A program made the translations under genes and the position numbers. A stretch of DNA of 64,000 bases from Psilocybe azurescens (Eukaryota > Basidiomycota > Agaricomycetes > Agaricales > Agrocybaceae): the NCBI GenBank assembly GCA_023853785.1, contig JAJIRX010000511.1:1-64000 (forward strand). Direction: 5' to 3'. Below, one piece after another: positions 10,469-22,200 of this stretch. The notes below the pieces were generated by a model, which was given only the letters and a program-made list of their open reading frames with translations, made no database searches and was not told where the DNA came from. How positions within the stretch are numbered: position 1 is the stretch's first letter; each line of letters opens with the position of its first letter.

Positions 10469-10890
10469 ATGAGATCAGATCAATGTCTATTCACGACGTC
10501 ATGCATCAACAGTCAACCTCCCCGTCGCCAATCCCCCACCATCTCCACCCTCAGCCTGTGCCTCACCGTCTTCAGCCCACACACATGTCCGCATCCACAT
10601 CCACCACGCGATCCCTCTGGCACACCCTATATCCCCAAGAAGCCCTTCAATTGAATGGCGAGGAATGTGTCTTGGGCTTTGAGCTCTACAATACACTGTC
10701 TGCGCTTGTCAGACAAGAGTGTGCTGTTGAAACACAGGAAGATACGGTCAGAGTCATGGTTATTAGCGGAACATGTGTCTTCGTCTCTCTCGACGAGGGG
10801 GGAGGCTGGTGAAGCAACTGGAGCTCTGAGTACCAGCGATATGGACGGAAGAAGAGAGCATAACCACGAGAGGCGCAGGGACGCGCGAGA
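10469..10890 (-). pseudogene. Gene X relic, block A (divergent partner of SEC61)
   Basis: This segment shares stretches with 13530-13980 and 16370-16680, for example ACCACGCGATCCCTC, CACACCCT and CTCGACGAGG, in the same order. On the minus strand block A reads as short pieces such as TFLAIQLKGFLGI that correspond to HALHAIRLKYFLRI in block C. The protein is not one I recognise. It lies head to head with the SEC61 relic that starts near 10900. Several stops make it non-functional. Confidence 0.5.
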
Positions 10891-10899
10891 GCCTTTGGC

Positions 10900-11766
10900 T
10901 TGAGCGTGCGGTTCCTCTACCTCGTCCGGCCTTTCTTACCCGATTGTAAAGTATTTTTTCTGTCGTTAAATCCTACACAACACGTACTGACTCTCGGATC
11001 ACAAGGTTCTGTTCAACCAAAAGGTGCTATGGATGGCGGTAACACTCCTTATCGTCCTCGTGTGCTCGCAAGTGCCCCGGTACAGTATCATATCCTCCGA
11101 ATCCTCTGAGCTCTACTGGATTCGCATCATCCTGGCCTCTAACCGTGGAGCGTTTATGGAACCCGGAAGCACGCCTGTTATCACTGCGGGAATTATCATG
11201 CAGCTTTTGGCGGGTGTCAACCTTTTGATGTAGGTTTTAGTTCTAAGGAGGATACGGCGTTGTGCAGTGCTACTCAGAAAAGTGAGTGTCGTGTCATCTT
11301 TCGTGCACATTCCAACCTTCCTCCATCCACACCCGTCTCCTTTTCCCTAATCTCTTCACCATCCATATATACACATGCGCAAAGAAGGGCAGATACTGAC
11401 TAAAATTGTCAGTGTTCGCTCTTTTCATGGCGCCCGGCAAAGCCACGGTCTACGTGCTCACAGGCTCAAGGCCAGCCGTCCGACCTCGGGGGCGGGGTCT
11501 GCCTCTTGCTCGTCATCCAACTCATTGCGACCGCGCTCATCGTCATCTTCTTGGACGAACTCCTCCAGAAGGGGTACCGCCTCGCATCGGGCATCATCTT
11601 GTTCATCGCGACCAACATCTGCGAGTTGATCATGTGGAAGGTGTTCTTGCCTACAACTTCAAGTCAAGTTGGTGGAAGCGGCGATATTGGGATGGGACTA
11701 GCATTAGGTTCATTTAGTAGGGAAGTGCAGAGTGATGAGGATTATGGGCTGGATTCTCAGCTATGA
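10900..11766 (+). pseudogene. SEC61: SEC61 alpha translocon subunit relic, block A
   Basis: SEC61 alpha is the channel-forming subunit of the ER protein translocon. The relic begins with SVRFLYLVRPFLP, continues after an intron-like gap with VLFNQKVLWMAVTLLIVLVC and ILASNRG, and after another gap with TVYVLTG. Further on it reads VIQLIATALIVIFLDELLQK and LFIATNICELIMWK, all in family order. The usual ATG is replaced (ACG/TTG context). A stop follows NLLM at about 11233, and a frame change is needed near 11480-11500. Similarity ends after LPTT near 11660, about half way through the protein. It is a truncated pseudogene with introns retained, so it arose from DNA duplication and not reverse transcription. 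Confidence 0.87.
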
Positions 11767-11769
11767 GAT

Positions 11770-13520
11770 GGCTTGTGAATGTCCCACGAAGATGATGTAC
11801 GTTCTTTGTGTTATTCTCGCGTGACTTATTCATGGCACTCCTTGAATTTAGCGATGGATGACGCAGAGGTCCCGTTACGACGTCCGCCGAACTCACATCT
11901 GATTCCTTACCTCCCCGTCCCATCGACTCATACCCACCGACGTGATCGAACATCGGCCTCGGTTATCGTTTCTGGTCTGTGCGTGTACTGCCACCCCGCT
12001 ACAAAGATTTTACACTAATGTATCGTATCGATTTTCAGCAAACTGTGCATTCTTATATCGCCTCTCGTTCTATCAAACGCCTGAATGACCAGAAAAGGAC
12101 CTTGCCTCGTGGTTATTGGATCATGGGTTTTGCCCTGCGACGACGTATCAATTTCCAGCAAACCATGCATTTGCGCAGCTTCTGTCAGAATTACACACCG
12201 GCGTTGAGTTGACTGGAGGGGACAGCTGACTAACGATAGGGCATGGGTTTTAGGGTGTAGGATGGGTTATGAATGTCCGCCAAAGATGATATATGATGGT
12301 CAATGAATATGGAATGTTTACCTCAATGTATGCGCTAGCGAGAGTTACCTGAGTCAGTGATTTCATAGGCCCAAGTTCGGCAGTTTCGCAGCATAGTCAT
12401 GGCGAAGAAATACTAGAGCAAGAAAGAATAAAGGATGAGAAAGGATGATCCATGAAACTGCCCCCAAAGATGATGCCACACACCGAGTTAAAACCAACAA
12501 GACCGTCGTGAGGTTGTAAGGTTGCGGATAATGGCGGGGGTACCGTGTCAGGCGCCTAAGGACGGTTAGGGTACTCTCGGTATTCCGCGTTGGCATCATC
12601 GAAATATCAAGACATCAGTTATGCTGCAGGCATGATCATTCCAGTTATTTATTTGGACGAAGTCACATTTTCCTCATTTTCGTGTCAATTGAAGAACAGG
12701 TAGGAGAGTTTAATGAGAATCCAGACAATGACGATTACAAAAGAGACTACAAGCCATCAAGCGAAGTGAAAGAATAAAATTTTTAGCAAAGCAACCACCC
12801 ACACATGCATAGAATCGAGTCTAGCTCCGTCGGTATTAACTTAGAAGAATTGGGGATGAGGGAAAGAGCTGCCATTGCATCCAAAAGTCCCATGGAAGCA
12901 GCTTGTATTGACTAGTACAACGAAGAACGTAGAATAAATAAAGGAGCGGTTAAAGCGTAGCAAAGAAAAGAAAATTCAAGGTGCGAGAGGAGAAGGAAGC
13001 GGACGATGAAAAAGTTTGATTCTTAAAAAAGCATCTGCAAATGAAAGCGGAAGGGAGTAATTAATAAATGAGAACAAAGACCATACAGCAGAACGGCAAA
13101 TGAAAAGAAACTCCAAGGGGACGCCTTGAGTAGCTGAGATTCGATGCAGGCGAGGGGGCTGGTAAATCGAATACACGCCGTACTTATACGACAATCAACT
13201 CATACTCCAACCAAGGCGGAGGAGCGAGAATGTGATGCAAAGGAGACAGTATTTGACCCTGGTTCTCTGGATCCAGTCCAACTGGGATCAGTTGGTAGGT
13301 TTCAGCGTATGGCTCTATACCCGTGTGTTATGCGGTGGATGGTAGTATAAAAAATGTAGAGTATAAATGCAGATAAACAATGTGACCAGCACGTGGGGGG
13401 AAGCGAGAGTGGCAGAGGAGGCGAGGATAGGATGGGCTGCTCAGACGACAAAGAGCGTGCTGTGTTTGCTCGTATTGACGTATTCCCCCACTGTCTTATC
13501 TTATCTTCGCGATTTGTCAC
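11770..13520. other. Gap between duplicated blocks; short direct repeats
   Basis: No gene is recognised. Short direct repeats occur: TATCGATTTTCAGCAAACTG near 12026 resembles TATCAATTTCCAGCAAACCA near 12149, and GAATGTCCCACGAAGATGAT near 11775 resembles GAATGTCCGCCAAAGATGAT near 12270. A 78-residue minus-strand frame at 12363-12599 has a hydrophobic centre but no identifiable family. Confidence 0.4.
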
Positions 13521-13529
13521 GACCCCGGT

Positions 13530-13980
13530 ATGCGATCAGATGTCAAGCTCCCTGTCGCCCAACCCCCACCATCTCCGCCAGCAGCCTGTGTCTCAATATC
13601 ATCAGCCCACGCACACGTAATCAGCCACACCCACCACGCGACCCCTCGAAGAACTGCACAGCGAGCTCGGCCTCCTCGACGAGGGAGAAGCGGCCACTGC
13701 GGCTTGAGCTCTGAGCACCAGCGAAGTGGATTTCAGAGACATGGCAATACTTCGAATCCGCGGCCAATGTTGCAGTCAAACTCAACGTCGAAAGCGCAGT
13801 CGTGGTGTCACCATCAACATCATTATCCTCCACAGTAACGACAGGCGCTACTGGAGCACTATGAGGTCCGAGGACGCGATGCGCTCGCATCGTGGCGCGG
13901 CGGGCGCGAGTAGGGGCGGGCCTTTGACGCAGACAAAGACGAGGGACGGGAGGATAGGAAGAAGAGGGCATAACCGCGAC
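13530..13980 (-). pseudogene. Gene X relic, block B
   Basis: This is the second copy of the segment upstream of SEC61. On the minus strand it keeps acidic text such as VVTVEDNDVDGDTTTAL, which corresponds to VVVVEDSDDGVVDN in block C. It also keeps AVQFFEGSRGG, which corresponds to DLQFVEGSDGG. The function is unknown. Block B is closer to block C than to block A in some parts, and all three are disrupted. Confidence 0.5.
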
Positions 13981-13990
13981 AGGCGTAGGG

Positions 13991-15158
13991 ATGCGCGAGA
14001 GCTTTGGCTTGAGTGTTCGGATCCTCAACCTCGTCCGGCTTTTTCTTACTCATACTACCACAAGTTTTCTCACCCGATCTCGCAAAGTACGTTTCCTTTT
14101 GTTAAACCCCACACAACACGTGCTGAGCCACGTATCACAAAGTCCCGTTCAATCAATAGGTACTATGGACGGCGGAAACAGTAACACTCCTTATCTTCCT
14201 GTTGTGCTCGCAAGTGCCCCTGTACGGTATAATGTCCTCCGACTCCTCCGACCTGCTCTACTGGATGCGCATCATCCTGGCCTCTAACCGTGGAATGCTC
14301 ATGGAACTAGAAATCACATCTATTATCACTTCTGGAACGGTCATGCAGCTTGTGGCGGTTGCGAACATTATCGATGTGGATTTTAGTCTCAAGGGAGGAT
14401 CATGCTTTGTTTAGTAGTGCGCAGATACGTGAGTGTTGTGTTGTTTTGTGTCGTGTATATTCCAATCTTCCTCCCATCCCATCTGCACTCCCCTCCTTTT
14501 TCTCCCTCGTACGTATATACACGCAAAGAAGCTGACATACTGACTAAATTTTGTAGTCCTCGCCCTCAACATCTCCCTCAACCAAGCCATGGTCTACGTG
14601 CTCACAGGACTGTATGGCCAGTCATTCGACCTCGGGGACAGCGTCTGCCTCTTGTTTATGACCCAGCTTATTGCCGCGTTCATCGTCATCCTCCTCGTGT
14701 CTCCACCGCACACCCTGCAAGAAGCAGTCCTGGACCCGATCCACACGGCGACCTACATTGTCTTCATGCTGAGTGCGTGTGCGCTGTTCAGCAAGACGTG
14801 GATTGAGATCTCTGGGAGTGGGCCTTGGGATGTAGCGAGAGCAGTTGAAGGATCAACAAATGGTGGGCTTTTTTTCTTGTTGCTCATCTCCGTTGGGTTT
14901 CCGGTCCCCACTTCCATTTCCACATCTCCAACGCCACGCCACGCCACCTACTTATCCGTCCCCTCTATTCCTTTTTTTTTTTTTGTTCTACGCATCTTTT
15001 TAACCTGTACGTTAACTCTTTCCCCCACCAACCAGATCGTGGGCGGCCATCGCGAAAGCTCGATGTACAAGGAGCTGAACCGGGTGATCCCAGCGGCAGC
15101 TACATTCGGCGGCGCGATTCTCGGCTTGCTCTCTGTCGCAGCGGAACGGGAATTTTAA
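13991..15158 (+). pseudogene. SEC61: SEC61 alpha relic, block B, with internal deletion
   Basis: The copy begins near MRESFGLSVRILNLVR and continues with VPFNQ, where the expected lysine codon is a TAG stop. [20 protein letters not shown] and ILASNRG follow, then AMVYVLTGLYGQSFDLGD and QLIAAFIVILL. It then jumps straight to SPPHTLQEAVLDPIHTATYI and CALFSKTWIEISGSGP, skipping roughly 230 residues of the normal protein. After an intron the text VGGHRESSMYKELNRVIPAA and GAILGLLSVAA follows, ending early in EREF. The last transmembrane part is lost. A one-base G insertion also breaks the FSLKEDRALFS segment near 14390. Confidence 0.88.
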
Positions 15159-15239
15159 TGGCTGTTACCATTATTTATAGCTGCGAGTTTTTTTACGATT
15201 GGGTATGTACAGAAGGTCAAGGCGGTGTCTCTTAGTGTT

Positions 15240-15950
15240 CATTGGCGCTTGAGGGGGAAAAAACCCAGATTGAATTTCGGTCGACACGTCTCTTTCAAAT
15301 GTTTGCATCGCAGTGCGCGCGTTGTAACCAGACCTCCGTTACATGCTCGTTGGCAGTTACGGAACTTCGGCTGAAATGCCGCTTGGCTTTATACTTTCTT
15401 TTGCTCGACGCCATCTCATCGTGCTTGTCCTGCTAATCTCTGTCGCTTACCCGACTTCCTTATCCCCCACCCAAGAAGCGGCAAAATAACCACTCCAGTT
15501 ATGATATATCCCAGCTGCTCTCTCAATGTTCAGAGCTTCGAACAATATCTTAAATAACTGGGAAACAATTAAATTTTTGCACGCGTCTTTCACCGACTTC
15601 CTTTTCGATTCGGCGCTGTCTCTACATTTTGCTATTGATCGCAGCAAAAACATGAGGAAGTAGCACATTTGCGTGTCGCTATTACCAGCTCGAGTAAGTA
15701 ATTCCCTGTAGAATGAAGCCACAGGGAGCGTGTAGCTACTGTGCTTGTATATATACGAGCCCTTGGCCCATGCTTTGCACGGGGTACCAATATGCCACCG
15801 CGTTAATCTGAAAATATTCACATATGTATGCCCAATATTCGCCCAATATGTTTTATAAATTACATATTGACATCGTCGAGCAAGCTCGAAACAGAAAATT
15901 CATCATGTTTTATCTGATCCGAAATAAGTTAACTGTCCAGAGGAACACCG
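15240..15950. other. No gene recognised
   Basis: Only short frames are present. The 124-residue minus-strand frame at 15447-15821 shows no motif and is probably chance. Confidence 0.4.
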
Positions 15951-16086
15951 CAGTCAATAATGCATCCCAGAATACCAATCCACAATCGAGGACGGGTCAT
16001 TCTTCTCCATCTCCTGCACACAACCTTCTTCTCCCTCTTTAGCAGTCCACGCACACTTCTGCAATCCACACCTCATACCACTACCT

Positions 16087-17049
16087 GTGCCCCTCTTCCC
16101 ACTAGAACTGGAACTACTGAAACCGACGCCGCCGAACCCGATGCACGCAGACGCCATGCGGTACTTCATGAGTATGAACGCGATCATGTACGATGTGGGC
16201 AAGACGGCGCGGCGCTGGCGTGCCAATTTGTATGCAGGCGCGGGCTCCGAGGAGAGTGGTGGAGGGGAAGATCGGATGGGGCGGGAGGGTACCTGGACGT
16301 CATCAAGGGACAGAGCGGGGATGGGCTTGAGAGAGGGATCTTGCTACTCAAGCTGCATCTTGTGCTCGATGTCGTTCGCCACCACCTATCCTCATCTTCC
16401 GCTTCTATCCACCATCCGACCCCTCGACGAACTGCAAATCGAGCTTGGCCTCCGACACACCCTGTATCCTCAAAAAGTACTTCAACCGAATGGCGTGGAG
16501 CGCGTCATGGACTGAGAGCTTTGCAATGCGCTGCCTGCACTCGGCAGAGTAGCGCGTGCTGTTGAAATGTGGTCGGAATCCTCCTTGGCTGTAACGGAGT
16601 CGTCATCGTCCTCGACGAGGGGGGAAGCGGTCGAAGAGCCTCGAGCTCTGGTCCAAAGCACCAGCAACGCGGATGCCAGGTCCACGGTGATTCCTATCGG
16701 AGGTTGCCGTTGTAGTCGAAGGGACATTATCAACAACGCCGTCATCGCTATCCTCCACAACAACAACAGGCACAGGAGAACCAGAAATCGGCGGCAGACT
16801 CGTCGACCTTCTCGCAGCCGCAGAGGACGTCGTAGATGCAGCGGTGCACGCCATCTTGGCTTTGTACCGCCCCTCGACGACGTGACCGTGAGGTAGAGGT
16901 ACACAAGCACTTTGAGGGCTGAGGACGCAATGAGCTGGCGGCGCGGCGGAGATGAGTAGGAGCAAGCATTTAACGAAGACAACGACGATGAGGGACGTGA
17001 GGCAGAGGAAGAGGAAGAGGGCTTGACCGTGACAGAGGCTTTGGCTCAA
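16087..17049 (-). pseudogene. Gene X relic, block C (longest copy)
   Basis: The minus strand carries coding-like pieces in several frames. A Ser/Thr/Ala-rich part (RYKAKMACTAASTTSSAAA, then VVVVEDSDDG) lies at about 16700-16860. ALHAIRLKYFLRIQGVSEAK and LDLQFVEGSDGG lie near 16430-16520. LARQRRAVLPTSYMIAFILM and KYRMASACIGFGG lie near 16150-16230. Parts are shared with blocks A and B. I do not recognise the protein family. No SEC61 segment follows this block; it stops where the telomere-like repeat begins at 17085. Confidence 0.5.
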
Positions 17050-17084
17050 GCGGGAGCGGGAGAACTTGGCAGAGACAGGGTCAT

Positions 17085-17097
17085 GGTTAGGGTTAGG
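17085..17097 (+). repeat. Short telomere-like repeat
   Basis: GGTTAGGGTTAGG contains just over two units of TTAGGG, the usual basidiomycete telomere repeat. It lies exactly at the junction between block C and the proline/serine-rich fragment to its right. Thirteen matching bases are unlikely but not impossible by chance. Confidence 0.45.
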
Positions 17098-17400
17098 TAG
17101 GCTCAGGGGACGGCGAGCGGGACGGAGGCGGCGAGTACGGCGGCGGCGGCGACAACGACGAATACGGCAGGGGGTCGAAAATCTTCTCTTTCTCCTTCTT
17201 GAGCTACAGCTGCTGGTTGCAGCAATGATATCAGCGCAGCGAGCGACAAATGGCGCAACTGCTGTTGCTCCGCGGCATTGGGCATGGGCGAGGACGGATG
17301 CTCAGGGCTCTGCTGGTGACCGTACCGTTGTGCTGGTGATGGTGTACATCCGTATCCGTGATAATGCCGCTCCTGAGTGCCTGCATATGCTACGGAAGAG
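17093..17400 (-). pseudogene. Proline/serine-rich protein C-terminal fragment
   Basis: The minus strand reads PSPAQRYGHQQSPEHPSSP, then NAAEQQQLRHLSLAALISLL, and in a shifted frame FDPLPYSSLSPPPPYSPPPS followed by RSPSPEPT and a stop. The text looks like the C-terminus of a regulatory or scaffold protein with low-complexity tail, but I cannot name it. The stop codon TAA lies inside the telomere-like repeat. One frame change is needed near 17190. Confidence 0.45.
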
Positions 17401-17529
17401 GGGAGACGATGGCCGGGTTAGGACTTTGGCTCTGTGATGGTGCCAACAGAGTATTAGACGTTTGGGAAGCCGGTAGGGCTGCACGCCGAAGCCGTATTTA
17501 CGGTTTACGGCTGCCGACATACGGCCACC

Positions 17530-18830
17530 GTCGCCAAATCAAGTGACCCCTCAAATATGTTTCTTCAATGCACATGGCCCAGAACATGTTAGATGATGTA
17601 GGAAAAAGCAACTTCAGGGCTCGTCATGTAGCACATACCCACGGGTTGCTTCGAATAATATTCACATTTGTCCCATCCATCATAAGTATTCCAGACACTC
17701 TAAACACCTTGCAGCTCCGAACTCAGATCTCTCTGACGAGGTCAGGCTGTATATTCCATTTCATGCTTGACATTTTGAGAGTTGATACACCCTGCCGGAG
17801 AGTTCCATTCCAGTAGGTACTTGCGACTCTACTCTCTTCGTAATCATGCTGCACCTACCATGTTAAAGAAGCGATCTCACCCCATCCACGATTCCACTCA
17901 TAAAATAATGCACTGACGTTCGTAGGTTCTCTACACTCAGAATCACCTTCATCACGAATCTGTATCGTCGACCATCATTGGGTAAAGGGTACTTCATTGC
18001 ATCATATTATTCTCATTTCCTGGAAACAAGCGGATACTCTTTCTACGAATTCCGTATACTTTCCCAATCCCATTGGCAGCTTTGCTTTGCTCCTGTCCTA
18101 AGCCTTCCTTTCTTTCCCCTCATCATTCATTCGTTGGCATATAACATGGGCTCCAGCTTGATATGCACGCACCGTACTACTTTAGTATCAGCCCAAGTCA
18201 CGGACTGAAGGCCACGCCGGCCGATTAGACGTTGTAGCATCGGGGAACATCGATCAAATGCTTGAGTGTTAATAACACTCAGTGTGCAATTCTCCTCAAT
18301 CATCTTCCCCCTTAGTTCTCTTCTTATATCTGTTAATAGCCTATCCATTCCATTTACATTCTTCTGGTTTTTATTAGTGTAAACGTCGAAAATCAGTGAT
18401 ACGAAATTGAATTCATACTAAAAGACTGTTCACATATGCTGACGACACGACGGTGAAATTATGCAGTAATAGACATGACGCACAGTCCCCAGGACTATTA
18501 TTAGTCTTAATTATGCATATTGCACAGACTTTTAGCGTTTGTGGCTCTTGTGTTGTGCGCAACATGCCACGGTCCCCGTGATTCACTTACCGGTAGTTGC
18601 ACACATTCGACATTGAAATTAGACCTGAGGGAGTTCTGTATCACAAGCATAGCCATATTGATACGGAACAGCATAGTTGTTGGGTATCCCATGGCTTGTC
18701 CTTTCTGGACATCACTGTCGTCGCACTGGTCAACGGATATCTCATTCCTTGTTCTCCCCAACATTAACTACCGGTCTACCCACATCGTCGGTACTCATTC
18801 ATAGCTTGCCCCAACTGTCAATGCCAGCAC
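17530..18830. other. No gene recognised
   Basis: About 1.3 kb without motif. Frames of 60-94 residues occur on both strands but none has recognisable features. Confidence 0.4.
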
Positions 18831-18831
18831 A

Positions 18832-19181
18832 ATGTTTGAAAATATGAGTAATATCATTATAAATGGCGGTACATTTGCTGAGCACCAGCATAAGCACCAG
18901 CATGGTCCATCATCATCGCTCAATATCAATAGCACGAGCGAGACTGGTATGTACATCTCCTCGTCTAGACTTATGCTCACCTCGATTTCATGTTCGCAGC
19001 GATAGATCTGTTGATGGAGCCTGCATTTTTCAGCGTGTTGCATAACTTGGGCAAGCGATTCGACCCATCCAAATGCTATCCGAACACATGCGTGTCCGAT
19101 GGAGACCAGAATGCATTAGATACCACATGTACACAGAGTAAAGAGCAAAAATACAAGACACAATCTGCATCGAGTCACTAA
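18832..19181 (+). pseudogene. NLR-type NTPase N-terminal remnant
   Basis: Exon 1 (18832-18946) reads MFENMSNIIINGGTFAEHQH and is joined by a GT-AG intron (18947-18999) to exon 2. Exon 2 reads MEPAFFSVLHNLGKRFDPSK followed by CYPNT. The NIIINGGTF opening and the FDPSKCYPNT motif are the hallmark N-terminus of agaric NACHT proteins and match the fragment at 9646-10090. The text diverges right after CYPNT and stops at 19179-19181, before any P-loop. It is a fragment. Confidence 0.7.
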
Positions 19182-19291
19182 GTTTATATTATATACATTT
19201 GAGCAATAGAAAAAACCGCATCCCTCTTTATTATCAAATATCAAGCAGTGTCCATTCATCCAATGAGCTAAACATCTGTAATTTTTTCTCC

Positions 19292-22200
19292 CTACATAGA
19301 TGGTGAGCGTAAAGGCAAGGCTGAGAGAAACTGCTTGCCCCTCCCAATACCCATCCCAACCTGGACAAGGGTCTCCAACAAAGCCCGGCCATTGATCAAT
19401 AGGTCTTTGTCCCACTCCACGCAGCCTTTTTCAAACAGGATGACAATCGTGGATCCACCTATAGAGAAACATCAGTACATTGATTCAACAATAGCACAGG
19501 AACATAAGAATGAAAGTGCGAAAATGGAAAACAAAGGATAAGAAGGATGAGGTGATGGGCAATGGAGCAATGGACAACCAACCAAAAGTATAACAGTCAG
19601 CCGATGCACAAAGAAAAAGAGAGAGAGAGAGAAAACAAACAGAAAAACAAACTACTGACCAAATGCGAAATACCCAAATTCCTGCCCCCGCTCGACCCAC
19701 TCGCCCTCCTGCACAGTCATCTTGATATTCCTGGCCATCATTGCTCCCATACACACCATGAATACTCTTCCAAATTGAGGGGCTATCAATGGGCACGATC
19801 TTGCGTGTATTTTCGCCGTAAACGTCGACAGCAGAGCGGATGGCTTGGGGCTGAAGGGTTGTGTTGTGTTGCGAAGGACGGAGGCAGAGGTTAAAGGCCA
19901 AAATGAGGGAGGAGGGGAAAAAATCAGAGCTTACACTAGAAAATTAACAAAGGCAGACTTACAATGACAGTATAATTCTCTCCCTCAGCATCTATCATCG
20001 CCCCCACCTTGCCCTCCACCGGAGAGTGGAATCTATGATAATCCTGCGGTGCCAGTCTAAAAATAGCCAATGCACCTCCAACATACCGCTCCGCCTCCGC
20101 CTTATAATGTTCACCTAGCAAACGGGCGACGGAGAACTCCCGTCCCTTGATCCAAAGCTGCGTGGCTTCGGAGACGGTGGCGAAGGTCATGAGACGGCAA
20201 TCGGCGGCGGAGATGAGGCGGTAGGGGTCGGTGGGACATTCCATGGGGCGTGCGGATGGTTTGAGTTTGCGGTAGAAAAACTGGTTGAATGTTTCTAGTA
20301 AATATACGCGTCGGCGAAGGGATTAATTTAGGGAGAAAGAGAGAATACGCACTGAACGAATCAAGCGGATCGAGTATTTCGTCCATTTTCAACCCATGGA
20401 ACTCGATAAATGCCGGGATCTCCTTCGTGCTCCCGGGATCATCGTACTTGATGTCATGCTTAATCGACAATGACTTGAGCAGCCTTCGAGCTATGAATGC
20501 CGCCATGCCACGTCAGTGCCAGTCCATGAAGTAAAAAACAAAGAAGGAAAGGAACACACCTTGCCCACCCTCTATACCACTCCAGGCGCCCAATAACCTG
20601 ATGCCAAGCCAGTCATAAACCTGTATTTTCTCGTCCTCTAGCTGGCCCGTCATGCGGTTTTGGATAACGACATTTGCTGAGTTCTGTTTGAAGAAAATGA
20701 GAAAGGCATCAGGACTCGTCCAGTGACAGAAGAGGGCTGAAAATCGGAGGAAGGATGGACAAGCAAAGATCGTCAAAAGCAGACAAAAGACCATGGCAAA
20801 AAGATGAAAAAAAAATAATGAAGGGAAAAAAAAGAACTGGGGGAGACAGTAATCAAATAAATCCTTCAGATGGAAGGAACCACACAGAACAAACGAATCC
20901 ACGGATAGCTCGTCGGCTCGACAGAGTTTCTCTTTTCTCATCGCCTCTCAGTCCTGGCGCACTGATGAAACAAGGGCGAAGCAAAGAGAGAAATGGATGG
21001 TTCCGATCTCGATTCACTCCTCTTCTCTCCTCTCCTCTAAAAAACCACAACCAAAAACAAAAACAAAAATAAAATAAAATAAACTCACCTCCCTAATCCT
21101 GTTATCCCACCATCCCACCCTCTCAAGCGCCTTCGTATACAGCTCCCTCTGCGCCTGCCTCGCCGTGACAAAATTTCCCAGCATAATCTTATCCATCTTG
21201 TTCCAGTCCCCCGATGCGCACACAGCAAGGTGCGTGACGATGTCCATATCTGCTTTCGAGTTGAGACGCAGACGGTGGCACAGGGGGCAGTTCTTGATGT
21301 TTATGACGCGGTCGACGGGGTTGGGGTTTAGCCCTCCATCCTCTCCCTCCTCCGTGTCCCCATTCCCACCAATGCGTTTCTTCTTCTCTCTCACGGGGCC
21401 GCCAAGCTCCTCCTCCAAACACATGACAGCCTGCTCGATGCTGATCTCGTCCTCATGTGGGTGCTTCCCATAGCGCGTGAAGAACGAGGACACAGTGGTC
21501 GAGGTGAGTGTGGACCCGAGCGATTCGAGCATAGTGCGCAGCTCGACGTAAGACAGCGCGCACGTGTTGTTCGTGTCGTATTGCGCGAGGTACTGCTTCC
21601 AGAAGCGCTGTCGGAGCACGTCGTACGGCTGGTATTTCGCTCTGCGTAGCGTTGCGGTAACGTTAGCATATATATCCGTTCAAGTTCACAGGAAGAAGGA
21701 AGAAGGCACACCTGAAGCGTATGATGGGATTATACCTCGCCTGCCACCTCATCTCCTTTGCCGTGGTTAGGGGCAGACTATACTCCCGCATCCTCTCTGC
21801 ACCCTTCTCCCCCTCCTCGCCCCCAACCGGATACAGTCCCGTGTCCTTATCAGGCTGCGGTGCGCGCCGCACCAGCTCATTCACATCAAAATAGGCATCC
21901 CCAATGTGGGCGTTCGACGAAAGCTTGTCCCAGTCTAGCACAGATAGCTGTACCTTGAACGACGTCTCGCACCTGCGCACATGGAAGAGCAACATCTCGT
22001 CCCAGACAGGATCGCGCGAGTGCCGGATCACACGTGTCCTGAACACCTTTTTGCCAAAGGAGATGACGACAAAAGGGTCCATGTCCCAGTCCATACATGT
22101 TACTAGAGTTTAGAGTTTCGTACGCGTCAATCATCGCCTGAAATGGAAGGAAAAAAGAGGAGAAGACTGACTGTTAACCGGATTGGGCAGATCATCCGCG

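Noticed and set aside
12363..12599. 78-codon minus-strand frame with a hydrophobic centre
   Set aside because: It has one possible membrane segment only, no family similarity, and it lies between decayed blocks.
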